Shown here in pieces: positions 18,261 to 26,686 of a DNA stretch of 64,000 nt. How positions within the stretch are numbered: the stretch's first letter is position 1; each line of letters starts with the position of its first letter. The notes under the pieces are model-generated. The model worked only from the letters and a program-made list of their open reading frames with translations, made no database searches and was not told the origin of the DNA. The position numbers and the translations under genes were made by a program. Source of the stretch: Mucilaginibacter mali (lineage in GTDB: Bacteria > Bacteroidota > Bacteroidia > Sphingobacteriales > Sphingobacteriaceae); NCBI RefSeq assembly GCF_013283875.1, contig NZ_CP054139.1:2604001-2668000 (forward strand). Direction: 5' to 3'.

Positions 18261-19249
18261 CGACCAATGCCCATGCTTTGGTCTTGTTCTTCACCGTGAC
18301 CTTTCTTGCGTCTCCGTCGAGGTTCTTCCGGTTCGCCGCCGCCTGAACTGCTTGTTTTCAATAGCTTTCCGAAGACTTCGTCTATGATGCTGGCATCTGC
18401 CTGTCTGCTCGTTTCCCTACTTCTCTCTGTTGCAATTGCCTGCCGTAACTGATCGGCCAAACGGCGTTCCTGAACCGAGCTTTGCTGCCGAGCGGTTTTT
18501 TCCTGCTGTTCGCGTACCTGCGACTGATCACTGATCTGCTTGCTTAGCCTGCTATAGCTTAAACTGCGGTCTAATTCTGACCCTTTAAACTTGAACTCGC
18601 CCTTACTAAAAGTGATACCCTGCTTTTCAAGCGAACCGCTTTTGTATTTATACAGTATACCAATGCCTTGCTTCGCTAATTCCTGCTTTAGCTCGTTCAT
18701 GCTGTACACCTTTTGGCTAACCGCTTTTATGGCGTCGTGTAACTCATACTTTACCTTATCTATGCCCTTTAGTTGCTGACGATTAACGTTTTGCTTATCC
18801 TGTGCGATAAACAGGCCATGCTGCAAGGTGAGCGACTTGCAAATCTTAATGCTCTTTTGCCGTTGAAAGTTATCGGCTATGGTCTTGCCATTGTGGTTTA
18901 CCCGGTTATAAATGATATGCACATGCGGATGCTCCCGGTCTTTATGACGTACCATTAAAACCTGCGTGTCCTGTATCTTCATGCGTAACAAATATGCCTG
19001 GGCGATACTGACCATTTTTTCATCGGTTAATATGTCTTTATCGTTAGGGCTCCAGCTTAATGCGATATGCCCGACCGCCTGACCTAAGCCGGGGTTCATT
19101 TTACGCTGCGCGTTAAAATCCTCGATGGTGTGCGCGATTTGCCCGGTGCGTACACCGTCCGCGTACAATATGGCTGCATGCTTTTTTAATACGTTGTATT
19201 GGATGCAGCCCCCGAAACTTTTGCCGGGCTTAGGTATCTTGGCGATCAT
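18257..19249 (-). CDS. Relaxase / mobilization nuclease (MobA/VirD2-like)
   Basis: A 330-residue relaxase. The N-terminus has KPGKSFGGCIQYNVLKKHA, then GHIALSWSPNDKDILTDEKM and the metal-binding histidine cluster HKDREHPHVHIIYNRVNHNG, which matches motif III of Bacteroidetes MobA-type relaxases. The C-terminal third is Arg/Gln-rich and probably disordered. Relaxases nick oriT, attach to the 5' end through a tyrosine and lead DNA into the recipient. Its start lies 20 bases inside mobC, and it is followed by the membrane gene by a 4-base overlap. The island carries no mating-pore genes, so it would need helper conjugation functions. Confidence 0.9.
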   Translation of the reverse strand: MIAKIPKPGKSFGGCIQYNVLKKHAAILYADGVRTGQIAHTIEDFNAQRKMNPGLGQAVGHIALSWSPNDKDILTDEKMVSIAQAYLLRMKIQDTQVLMVRHKDREHPHVHIIYNRVNHNGKTIADNFQRQKSIKICKSLTLQHGLFIAQDKQNVNRQQLKGIDKVKYELHDAIKAVSQKVYSMNELKQELAKQGIGILYKYKSGSLEKQGITFSKGEFKFKGSELDRSLSYSRLSKQISDQSQVREQQEKTARQQSSVQERRLADQLRQAIATERSRETSRQADASIIDEVFGKLLKTSSSGGGEPEEPRRRRKKGHGEEQDQSMGIGR

Positions 19250-19631
19250 GGCTGTTAAAATATTTCAGGGCATCAAAAATCTCGGTTAGGGTGCTGTCGG
19301 CTTTACGGGCAATACTTAGAATACCGTCCCGGTGCGCGAGCTTCGTTAATTGGTTCAGGTTATTGGCTAATCCTGACAGCATCCGCATCAACTGTAAATC
19401 CTCCGGCTTTAACCGGGCGACTACCCGCGCCGATTTAGCGGCTGCCCTTACCCAGTCGCTTACCCGCATCCCTGCTTCTCTGGCCTTTGTACCGATCATA
19501 AAATGTTCGGTGGCGGTTAGCCTCACCTTTACATGCGTCTCGCGCCTGACCCTGCTCTTGGGTCTGCCCCCCTTATGCTTGGGCTTATCAGTTTCCTGTT
19601 TAGCCGTTACTTTTAATTCCTGTGACATCAT
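19230..19631 (-). CDS. mobC: MobC-like relaxosome accessory protein
   Basis: A 133-residue basic protein: Lys/Arg-rich N-terminus, then VKVRLTATEHFMIGTKAREA and GMRVSDWVRAAAKSARVVAR, the ribbon-helix-helix style pattern of MobC proteins, and a C-terminal LANNLNQLTKLAHRDGI that is typical of the family. MobC helps the relaxase open and nick oriT. It overlaps the relaxase gene by 20 bases. The palindrome-rich spacer immediately upstream (19690-19760) is the natural candidate oriT. Confidence 0.9.
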   Translation of the reverse strand: MMSQELKVTAKQETDKPKHKGGRPKSRVRRETHVKVRLTATEHFMIGTKAREAGMRVSDWVRAAAKSARVVARLKPEDLQLMRMLSGLANNLNQLTKLAHRDGILSIARKADSTLTEIFDALKYFNSHDRQDT

Positions 19632-19680
19632 AATTCCTGTCTTTAAAAGCCTGAAACTTCCTTAAATCTTTTTGCGACCA

Positions 19681-19760
19681 TCGGGAGCAAAAAGCAAGTT
19701 TGCCGACCCGCCGAAGGCGCGGGCGGAGTTTTTGGGTACCAAAAACACAAACTTGCTTCT
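19681..19760. other. Candidate origin of transfer (oriT)
   Basis: The spacer upstream of mobC holds three nested inverted repeats: agcaagtttg (19693-19702) with caaacttgct (19748-19757), CCCGCC with GGCGGG-like bases around 19708-19726, and TTTTTGGGTACCAAAAA around 19729-19745. oriT sites usually lie next to mob genes and carry such repeats beside the nick. The nick position itself cannot be read. Confidence 0.6.
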
Positions 19761-19824
19761 TCTTCGCCCATAGACCTGGTTATCGTATATACAGCTATTC
19801 CGATAGTTCATTTGTCGATGATTT

Positions 19825-20097
19825 TTACTTGCTGTTTTGTTCCAATAGGTTCATGATGTCCTCGTACTTGTAATAGAGCAGGCCGCCGATTTTCGTGTAA
19901 CGGAGCGTGCCGTTGATGCGCAAGTTTTGCAGCGTGCCGGAAGATATTTTAAGCAGCTTCTTAACCTCGTAGCTTTTCAGCCATTGCTTCGGTTCGATGC
20001 CGCCCGGTTGTATCATTTTCTTGATGCCCCTGATCTCGCCCAATAGTTCGTTCTTTAAATTGTTCAGGTCTTGTAATGTGATTAACTCGAAATTCAT
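19825..20097 (-). CDS. Excisionase-type helix-turn-helix protein
   Basis: A 90-residue protein with a helical N-terminus (ITLQDLNNLKNELLGEIRGI) and a winged-helix DNA-binding part: WLKSYEVKKLLKISSGTLQN, LRINGTLRYTKIGG and a YKYEDI wing. This is the helix-turn-helix 17/excisionase-like family common in Bacteroidetes elements. It overlaps the preceding HTH gene by 4 bases. The same family appears at 44402-44671 in the conjugation remnant. Probable roles are excision control or regulation of the mob genes. Confidence 0.85.
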   Translation of the reverse strand: MNFELITLQDLNNLKNELLGEIRGIKKMIQPGGIEPKQWLKSYEVKKLLKISSGTLQNLRINGTLRYTKIGGLLYYKYEDIMNLLEQNSK

Positions 20098-20444
20098 GCG
20101 GTAGCCTCCTTGCTTTGGTTTGAATTTAATGGTGTGGAAAAATTAAGATTTGCGGCTGCTATCCATTCAAGCAGAGCATTACGGGAGAACAGTAGTTTAC
20201 CCCGCGTTTTAACGTGGGGGATTTTGTTCTCTTTGGCCAGTCCGTAAATGGTTGACGGCTTATAGCATATCAATGCCGATGCCTGCCGGGTCGTAAGCAG
20301 TACGTCCTGCTCCGGCGGCCTTTTGTCCGTCTCCAATGCTTTACGGACGGATGCTTCCATGAGCTTGCTCAACTCATTTTCTGAAAGGGAAGTAAATAGA
20401 ATTCTTGGTTTTGTATCCATACATTTCGCGTTTGATGGATACAA
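20094..20444 (-). CDS. Second excisionase-family helix-turn-helix protein
   Basis: A 116-residue protein. The DNA-binding segment lies at ~50-105: LTTRQASALICYKPSTIYGL, AKENKIPHVKTRGKLLFSR and ALLEWIAA, a good match to the MerR-like excisionase fold (HTH_17). The N-terminal ~45 residues are charged and helical. It overlaps the downstream HTH gene by 4 bases, so both are made together. In CTnDOT-like elements, small Xis proteins in this position act together with RteC-controlled excision. Confidence 0.85.
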   Translation of the reverse strand: MYPSNAKCMDTKPRILFTSLSENELSKLMEASVRKALETDKRPPEQDVLLTTRQASALICYKPSTIYGLAKENKIPHVKTRGKLLFSRNALLEWIAAANLNFSTPLNSNQSKEATA

Positions 20445-20480
20445 AGGAATAGTACAAACCCCCTTAAAATCGCAATGACA

Positions 20481-21629
20481 TTAATGTAATAATTTATGTT
20501 TTTTAAGGATTTGAAGCATTTCTTCGATATGGGGATTATCGGTAACGCTGTCTTTAAGTATGTCGAGACCCTTAGGGGCGTGGGTGGCGATAACGCTTTT
20601 AATACTCTCGGTGCCGGAGCCTGCAAAAACAGCAAAGTATTTTTTTAGGATGGTTGCATATTGGATGAGTTTGGTGCTGCGGTTAAATTCCCGGTTGATA
20701 TTATAGGTAGCGTACATCAACGCATTGAGTACGTTGCGCATATCGCCGCGTGATGTGATTTTGACCGCTGTATAATCAGCCATTTTAAGGCTGTCGGGAA
20801 AAGCGCCGGACGAAAAGACCGTACCTAAAAATTTTTGCAGGTCGGTTTTGCTGAATACGGCGGCCTCTGTGCCGTTCTTTGTTTTAATCGGTTCAGTAAG
20901 AACCGACCACACTTTTTTTATCTCGGAAATATCACAAAGCAATTCAATACGCGTGGTGTCGGTTTTTTCGTTGATTGTTGGCTGCTCTTGCGGTGCGATT
21001 GGTTCGTCCTTGCCTGCAAGTTCGCGCCTCTTGTTATAACTCTCAAAATGCAATCCAATAGCGGCGTTTCCATCCGGCGATAGTGCCAACAAATGGTTGA
21101 TCTCCACAAATCCCCGGTATAGACTGGCTTGCAGGTAACCTAAGTTATAAAAAAGCGTGTCAACCAGGTCGCCTTCAAAAAAAAGAAAATCAAGGCAGTA
21201 AAGGCAAAAGGCACGTAGATACGGTAATTGCTGCTCATACGGTAGTGCCGCATAGCTTATACCTAAATTCTGTTCGAAATCGCTTTTGCCTTGTTCATAG
21301 CCCTCCGTAAACCGCTTTGCCAGTTGCTCTTTAAAATCAATGTTCCATCCCGGCCAGTAATCGACCTCATATTGGTTTAAAGTATCTTCCGTGATATTTA
21401 AAAATTCTAATAAATCTTCATCGCTGATAAAGTAAACATGGCCGTCTCTTAACAATTCCAGGAACGGAAAATAGCCCTCCCTGTCCATCAGGTCAAAGCG
21501 GCTATCAGAACGGCCAAATACCCCGTCCCGCTTTTTGATAAAAGGGACTTTCAGGGCATCATAAAGATGACCGGAATACGGACTAAAATGTTGTAGCCGG
21601 TGGAAAAACATACTTTCCTTTAACGGCAA
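20481..21629 (-). CDS. rteC: RteC-domain protein (element excision/transfer regulator)
   Basis: A 382-residue protein resembling RteC of Bacteroides conjugative transposons: YLRAFCLYCLDFLFFEGDLV, LFYNLGYLQASLYRGFVEIN in the middle, and a C-terminal region with AVFSKTDLQKFLGTVFSSGA and MYATYNINREFNRSTKLIQY. In CTnDOT, RteC activates excision genes. Here it sits immediately upstream of the two HTH genes (37-base gap), the same logical order. No RteA/RteB two-component pair is adjacent, so its own control is unknown. Confidence 0.85.
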   Translation of the reverse strand: MPLKESMFFHRLQHFSPYSGHLYDALKVPFIKKRDGVFGRSDSRFDLMDREGYFPFLELLRDGHVYFISDEDLLEFLNITEDTLNQYEVDYWPGWNIDFKEQLAKRFTEGYEQGKSDFEQNLGISYAALPYEQQLPYLRAFCLYCLDFLFFEGDLVDTLFYNLGYLQASLYRGFVEINHLLALSPDGNAAIGLHFESYNKRRELAGKDEPIAPQEQPTINEKTDTTRIELLCDISEIKKVWSVLTEPIKTKNGTEAAVFSKTDLQKFLGTVFSSGAFPDSLKMADYTAVKITSRGDMRNVLNALMYATYNINREFNRSTKLIQYATILKKYFAVFAGSGTESIKSVIATHAPKGLDILKDSVTDNPHIEEMLQILKKHKLLH

Positions 21630-21842
21630 AAATTTATTTTAGTTTATAGGAAAGGGGTCAACGGGCTAAGTTTTATGCTTTTTCCGACTTTTGATGTTGT
21701 TTTAAGACAGTCTATACATTTGTTAAAGCCACTTGCAACTTTTAGTCTTTTTTCTGTCGCTATCAGGCTACCGATGGTAATGATTTGGGTAAATTGGTCG
21801 CACTTACCCTTTAAACCTCAGTGAGTAAGCATCCTCATGCTT

Positions 21843-22925
21843 TTAGGGTATTCTATAAATTAGCGAATTAATATTAACACCGGCACCTACAGCAACAAAT
21901 GCCAGAATGCGGTCGTTCGTAATATTATAATTTTCTATCTTACCTTTTGAAAAGAGGTCGTATAGCGTAGGCAACGTTGCCACAGAACTATTGCCCAGCC
22001 AGGAAATGGTCATCGGCATCATATTGTCAGGAATCGACTTAATCCCGTAGAGTTCATATAATTGTTTCAGAATAGCCTCATCCATTTTATTATTTGCCTG
22101 GTGGATCAGCATTTTATCAATATCAGCAATTGATAATCCTGCCATTGCAATTGATTCTTTAATCGCAACCGGGACATATTTCAGCGCATGTTCATATAAT
22201 TTCCGCCCCTGCATTTTTAAAAAAAGACGGTTATTACCATAGGCAGGATTGGATGATTTTTCCATCTTTAATACATACGCAAGCTCATGGCTATATGACC
22301 GGGTAACATGCGCAAGGATACCCACAGGTTCTGCACTTTCCATAGCTTCCAGGATCACAGCCCCTGCGCCGTCTGCATAAATCATACTGTCGCGATCATG
22401 GGGGTCACATATACGGGAAAGTGTTTCTGCACCTATCACCATTATTCTGTGAGCATTTCCGCTCCTGAGATAAAAATCTGCCTGTATCACTCCCTGTAAC
22501 CACCCTGCGCATCCAAATGGCAAGTCATAAGCGATTGTCCGGGAATTGGAGATTTCAAGGTTATATTTTACTCGTGATGCAAGAGACGGCACAAACTCGC
22601 TCCGCGGATTATCAGCTCTTATATCACCGAAGTTATGCGCAACAATTATATAATCCAGTGATTCGCAGTCAATTTGTGCAGATTCAAGGGCACTCGTCGC
22701 AGCCAAGGTAGCAATATCAGAAGTAACAAGGTCATCGGTAACATACCTCCGTTCCCTGATCCCTGTGATTTGTTCAAATTGCCGAATTATTTCCTCATTA
22801 GTTTTTTCCAATACTGTGCCATCTTGGTTAAAAAAAATGTGCCCCATAAAGTCTTTATTTGTGATGGTGCGTGTAGGCAGATAGCTGCCGCTACCAATTA
22901 TGATTGATTTCCTTGTATTTCCCAT
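21843..22925 (-). CDS. 3-oxoacyl-ACP synthase III family protein (KAS III/FabH-like)
   Basis: A condensing enzyme of about 360 residues, using the Met at 22925 rather than the one ten codons upstream, because the homology begins at KSIIIGSGSYLPTRTITN. The active site is complete: Cys in LPFGCAGWLQGVIQADFYL, His in DKMLIHQANNKMDEA, and Asn in MTISWLGNSSVATLPTLYDL. KAS III starts fatty acid synthesis by condensing an acyl-CoA primer with malonyl-ACP, and its primer choice sets chain branching. As island cargo next to a cold-shock gene and with a desaturase 5 kb away, it may adjust membrane lipids. It could instead serve a specialised lipid or polyketide product. Confidence 0.88.
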   Translation of the reverse strand: MGNTRKSIIIGSGSYLPTRTITNKDFMGHIFFNQDGTVLEKTNEEIIRQFEQITGIRERRYVTDDLVTSDIATLAATSALESAQIDCESLDYIIVAHNFGDIRADNPRSEFVPSLASRVKYNLEISNSRTIAYDLPFGCAGWLQGVIQADFYLRSGNAHRIMVIGAETLSRICDPHDRDSMIYADGAGAVILEAMESAEPVGILAHVTRSYSHELAYVLKMEKSSNPAYGNNRLFLKMQGRKLYEHALKYVPVAIKESIAMAGLSIADIDKMLIHQANNKMDEAILKQLYELYGIKSIPDNMMPMTISWLGNSSVATLPTLYDLFSKGKIENYNITNDRILAFVAVGAGVNINSLIYRIP

Positions 22926-22953
22926 TTTATTTATAGGTATAAAGGTTATAAAC

Positions 22954-22985
22954 AAAAAGGCACCTGACGCTAACGACAGGTGCCT
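22954..22985 (-). terminator. Terminator of the cold-shock gene
   Basis: AGGCACCTG (22958-22966) pairs perfectly with CAGGTGCCT (22977-22985) around a 10-base loop, and in the minus direction it is followed by five T residues. It ends the cold-shock gene's transcript just upstream of the KAS III start, so the two genes are probably transcribed separately. Confidence 0.85.
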
Positions 22986-23006
22986 ACGAAAATTGTATCG
23001 TGATTT

Positions 23007-23201
23007 TTATATTACTTTTACATTGATCGCATTAAGGCCCTTGCGGCCTTCTTCTACCTCATAACTTACCAGATCATTGTCATGGATCTCATCAATAAGT
23101 CCGGTAGCGTGAACGAAAATTTCGCTCCTGTTGTCATTCTGTGAAATAAAGCCAAAACCTTTTTGGTTGTTAAAAAATTTCACAGTTCCTTCTTTTTGCA
23201 T
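23007..23201 (-). CDS. Cold-shock domain RNA chaperone
   Basis: A 64-residue single cold-shock domain with both RNA-binding motifs: RNP1 KGFGFISQND and RNP2-like EIFVHATGLID. It begins GTVKFFNNQKGFGFI, the standard CspA-family opening. It binds single-stranded nucleic acid in the cytoplasm and keeps mRNA unfolded at low temperature or during stress. It has its own terminator at 22954-22985. It belongs to the island cargo and fits a cold-adaptation theme with the desaturase and KAS III. Confidence 0.95.
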   Translation of the reverse strand: MQKEGTVKFFNNQKGFGFISQNDNRSEIFVHATGLIDEIHDNDLVSYEVEEGRKGLNAINVKVI

Positions 23202-23488
23202 ATTTATTATTTTAATAAGGAGGCAAGGTATGTATAATAATCAGGAAACCAGCACAATTGCGAAACTATTTAAATAATAGGCAAATACGATGACATTCTT
23301 ACTCTGTCCAGATCAGCAAAATATTCGAACTGATTTTGACGGTAATTGTTTTTTGAATACTCAAGATCATCTGTTATTTGTGACGCAGGAATGACCGGAT
23401 GGGTTCTGAAAGCCCCTAACAAAATGAACTTGAATGTGTTGAGGTAGTAATCGTACTTCTATACCGAAGAACGGCTCACAATCAAATA

Positions 23489-23971
23489 ATGGTCTACCGA
23501 ACAGGATTTTTACTTCAAAAAGATGATATAGAACGGTACATCCAGGTAGAGACAATACTGGCGTTTTATAAACAGCAGTTTATCAATACCGGCAAGCATT
23601 TACTTTTTGAGGGTGAAACATTTATAGGCAACGTAACCTTTTCAGATGATCACTGTATCCTGAATGGTTTCGATAATTTTGACCAATCAGAAAAAAAGGA
23701 TATCAGGGCTTTTTTGGGAACCCTAATTATTCCGCATCAAAAAGCGCTTGCTTCTGCGTTCGGTTTCGGATTGCAGATCAAAGATAAATTAGTTTATTGC
23801 GAAGTGATCTTAAACATGGGGCTATATGAAATCTGGTTTAACGGTATTAATATAGCCGTACTTTCGCAAAACGCGAAATGCATCTGGCTGCAAGTTTCCG
23901 GGAATGCGTTGCCTCCTTCAATTCTCAGGGACATTAAAAAAGGAATAGAAAAATACTACAATCAATTCTGA
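23489..23971 (+). CDS. Hypothetical protein, 160 residues
   Basis: A soluble 160-residue protein without signal peptide or membrane helix, starting with ATG at 23489. It is rich in beta-forming segments in the second half (LQIKDKLVYCEVILNMGLYEI, then AKCIWLQVSGNALPPSI) and ends in a helical, Lys-rich tail. I recognise no family. It is the only plus-strand gene among minus-strand neighbours, converging on the antiporter gene with an 11-base gap, and its codon pattern looks like that of the other island genes. Confidence 0.6.
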   Translation: MVYRTGFLLQKDDIERYIQVETILAFYKQQFINTGKHLLFEGETFIGNVTFSDDHCILNGFDNFDQSEKKDIRAFLGTLIIPHQKALASAFGFGLQIKDKLVYCEVILNMGLYEIWFNGINIAVLSQNAKCIWLQVSGNALPPSILRDIKKGIEKYYNQF

Positions 23972-23982
23972 CAGATTTATAG

Positions 23983-25590
23983 TTATTTGTTTCTGTTCAT
24001 TTCTTCCATATCCATATCTCTCTCATATTTTCTGATGACGTCATCAGAAAATATGGCCTCTTTGTGAAATTGTAATAAAAGCTGTCTGCGAAACATCACT
24101 ATTTCTATTTGTGCCGACAAAAGCTGGTTCACAGGTTCTCTCAACAGGTCTGCCGAAGATAAATTGCTCGTTGCCGGATGGGCAATATCGTATTCCAGCT
24201 TTTTTGCAAATGATTCGTATTGTGTAATAATATCTTCCCTGATCTTATCACTTATTACTAACTGAAGATCGTTCGTTATAAATGTAATAATGCGCTCGGT
24301 CATGACAAGTTGCAGCTCTTTTTCTTCCCGACTGACGTTACTATCCTTTCTAATTTTCAATAACTTTATCAGCAATGGCAAGGACATTCCCTGAATAATA
24401 AATGTAGCAAAAATAACCATGAAAGCCAGGAAGATGATCAACGGTCTTTCTACGAGAAGTTTCCCATTACGAAGGATCAGCGGTAATGCCAGCGCCGTTG
24501 CAAGAGATACCACTCCACGTGTACCTGTCCAGGCGATTATCAGCACATTTTTCCAGAGGTCAGGACCAGTATTTTCCTCGCTACCTGATGACCACTTCGT
24601 TAGTAACTTTTGAGCAGACACGCCGGCGAATACCCAGATAATACGCACAAGTATGGTCACACTACTGATAGCGATACCATAACCAATCAGTTGCAATACG
24701 CTATATCCGGTCAGGCTTTTCAATATAGCAGGCAACTGCATCCCCATAAGAATAAAAATAAATCCGTTTAACAGGAAAATGATTGTATCCCAAACAGCCC
24801 TTGTACGCAACCGGGTATCATAGTTAAATATTTCCGGCGCTCGGTGAGCAATAACCAAACCTGCCGCTACAACCGCCAAAACACCGGAGACGTGGAGCCG
24901 CTCTGCCGCTAAATAGGATATGAAAGGTATTAATAAGTTCAGACTTGTATTGACTATGGCATTATTCTTAATTCTTTTGTGAATAGCCGCAAACAGCAAA
25001 CCACTAATAATTCCGGCAGTTATTCCGCCGACGAATAATATAATAAAGTCAAGCCCGGCCTGCCAGAAAATAAATGTGCCGGTAGCTATGGCAATAACCG
25101 CATAGCGATAAGTGATCAACGCAGCAGCATCGTTAATAAGACTTTCCCCTTCCAGTATAGTTGTTACTTGTTTACCCAGTCCTAATCCCCGGGTAATGCC
25201 TGTAGCCGCCACAGCATCCGGGGGAGAAACGATAGCCCCCAGTACAAAAGCCAGCGGCCATGAAAATCCAGGTATAAGCCATTTGGCAACTATTGCAACA
25301 GATATCGTGGTTATGAACACCAAACTAACGGCCAGAGCGGTGATTGGTTTTATTGCGGCCCTGAATTCGTTCCATGATGTTTTCAGCGCCGATTCAAATA
25401 GCAATGGAGGCAGAAAAACCGAAAATATTGCATCGGGATTTAAACTAAGATCGGGCAGTGTCGGTATAAAGCCGACAGCAAGTCCGGCTGTTACCATCAT
25501 TACCGGGTAAGGTAACCTAATTCGCCTGGACACTGCCGAAAGAACGACTAATATAGTAATAACAAAAATGATCCCTTCAAACTCTTGCAT
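23983..25590 (-). CDS. CPA1-type Na+(K+)/H+ antiporter (NhaP-like)
   Basis: A 535-residue transporter. The first ~410 residues hold about 12 membrane helices. The core ion-binding motifs of the NhaP/NHE family are visible: FVLGAIVSPPDAVAATGITR and ILEGESLINDAAALI with its Asn-Asp pair, plus AWTGTRGVVSLATALALPLI. The C-terminal ~125 residues are cytoplasmic and helical, as in bacterial CPA1 proteins, and may regulate activity. It exchanges cytoplasmic Na+ or K+ for protons, giving salt and alkaline-pH tolerance. As island cargo it adds ion homeostasis to the kdp locus next to the island. Confidence 0.93.
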   Translation of the reverse strand: MQEFEGIIFVITILVVLSAVSRRIRLPYPVMMVTAGLAVGFIPTLPDLSLNPDAIFSVFLPPLLFESALKTSWNEFRAAIKPITALAVSLVFITTISVAIVAKWLIPGFSWPLAFVLGAIVSPPDAVAATGITRGLGLGKQVTTILEGESLINDAAALITYRYAVIAIATGTFIFWQAGLDFIILFVGGITAGIISGLLFAAIHKRIKNNAIVNTSLNLLIPFISYLAAERLHVSGVLAVVAAGLVIAHRAPEIFNYDTRLRTRAVWDTIIFLLNGFIFILMGMQLPAILKSLTGYSVLQLIGYGIAISSVTILVRIIWVFAGVSAQKLLTKWSSGSEENTGPDLWKNVLIIAWTGTRGVVSLATALALPLILRNGKLLVERPLIIFLAFMVIFATFIIQGMSLPLLIKLLKIRKDSNVSREEKELQLVMTERIITFITNDLQLVISDKIREDIITQYESFAKKLEYDIAHPATSNLSSADLLREPVNQLLSAQIEIVMFRRQLLLQFHKEAIFSDDVIRKYERDMDMEEMNRNK

Positions 25591-25840
25591 TTGTTTTAGT
25601 AAATACGTTTACCCAGTGGATTTGTTTATCATCCGGCGAAAGCAGTACACTATAATTAAAATGCCGAATTAATTATTCGTAATTATTTCCTACTATGGCA
25701 TTTAAAATGTAACTTACTCATGGCCGCGACGCCGACGTTTACGGCTACCAAGTTACCCCTAAAATATTCCCGGTATGCGAGTTCGGGCGTTTAAAGTGAA
25801 CAGTTTTCCTGCCAATTTAAAATCTCATAAATAATTAGAA

Positions 25841-26212
25841 ATGACCTATAGTTCCTATAATGTAACCGATCCGCAGCATTTCAAGGTGGCTGAGTATCCG
25901 CTTGTTTCAGGCGAACTGAAATTGCTCAGTCAGGCGCTTTTTAATATTCCCGGTGCGCATAAGGCGGACATCTTTATTTCTTTTTTAAAAGATCATTATA
26001 TAAATGCTGCCTGGGTTGCCGATAGTCCGTCAATTGTCAAGCTGGCTCTTTCAGGAGTTCTTTCCACCAGCCATATCGAAAGGCTTTTTACTTCGTGCCG
26101 GCAGAATACAGGTTTTCTACAGGAATTTGAAGATTATTTCAAAGATATGCTTTCTGAGAACAATAACGGCTCAGCACCCGACGGGATTGCTTCGGAAATA
26201 ACAGTATTATAG
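25841..26212 (+). CDS. Hypothetical protein, 123 residues
   Basis: A soluble 123-residue protein starting with ATG at 25841. The central part is helical and hydrophobic-patterned (HKADIFISFLKDHYINAAWV, VKLALSGVLSTSHIERLF), followed by a Glu/Phe-rich helix and a disordered tail. No membrane segment, signal peptide or known motif is visible. It faces away from the antiporter gene across a 250-base spacer that must hold both promoters. No function can be assigned. Confidence 0.55.
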   Translation: MTYSSYNVTDPQHFKVAEYPLVSGELKLLSQALFNIPGAHKADIFISFLKDHYINAAWVADSPSIVKLALSGVLSTSHIERLFTSCRQNTGFLQEFEDYFKDMLSENNNGSAPDGIASEITVL

Positions 26213-26246
26213 GAAAGCTTTTTAATGACATGTTTTCTGTGGTTAA

Positions 26247-26537
26247 CTATTTCGTTTTCATTACATTATGCCAATTTCGAATTACCCATTCTCTGGCCTG
26301 AATGTGCGTTAAATTTTTCTCGGGCAGAAAAATGAGCATTTCTTCAATTTTTCCTGATGGTAGAACACCGGATAATTGCGTACTGAGCTTATTGATCAGG
26401 TGAAGTACTTGGTAGCCGTCATGCCGGTTAAAGGCCAGATGGTCTCCAAAAAATGGCCTGTTAGAATGCATGCCTCGCCCGTTATTCCAACTGTAACGCT
26501 GTTTTAATTTCAAATTGTCTTTTTCTATCATAATCAT
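26247..26537 (-). CDS. Hypothetical protein, 96 residues
   Basis: A small soluble protein (M1 or M3 start) with a basic, aromatic N-terminus (LKLKQRYSWNNGRGMHSNRP) and a helical second half (YQVLHLINKLSTQLSGVLPS; HIQAREWVIRNWHNV). No recognised domain. It converges on the 123-residue gene at 25841-26212 with a 34-base gap. Function unknown; support rests on frame length and spacing only. Confidence 0.5.
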   Translation of the reverse strand: MIMIEKDNLKLKQRYSWNNGRGMHSNRPFFGDHLAFNRHDGYQVLHLINKLSTQLSGVLPSGKIEEMLIFLPEKNLTHIQAREWVIRNWHNVMKTK

Positions 26538-26568
26538 TAAATCTATTATCCTTATTAAGCTATTGGAG

Positions 26569-26601
26569 TCCCTGGCGCATATAAAGCCTGAAAGCCAGGG
26601 A
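26569..26601. terminator. Possible hairpin after the GAF kinase gene
   Basis: TCCCTGGC (26569-26576) pairs with GCCAGGGA (26594-26601) across a 17-base loop. It lies between the GAF kinase stop and the 96-residue gene. No T-run follows in the minus direction, so terminator activity is uncertain. Confidence 0.35.
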
Positions 26602-26686
26602 TTGTTATGGTTTCAGTATCCCTGACTATAATATATCACTGGTTATGCAGCGAAGCAACCTTTTGTGTGTTTGCCAGGTAATATCC

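Noticed and set aside
20369..20635. An 88-residue frame between the HTH gene and rteC
   Set aside because: It overlaps both real genes on the same strand in another frame and has no protein-like motif.
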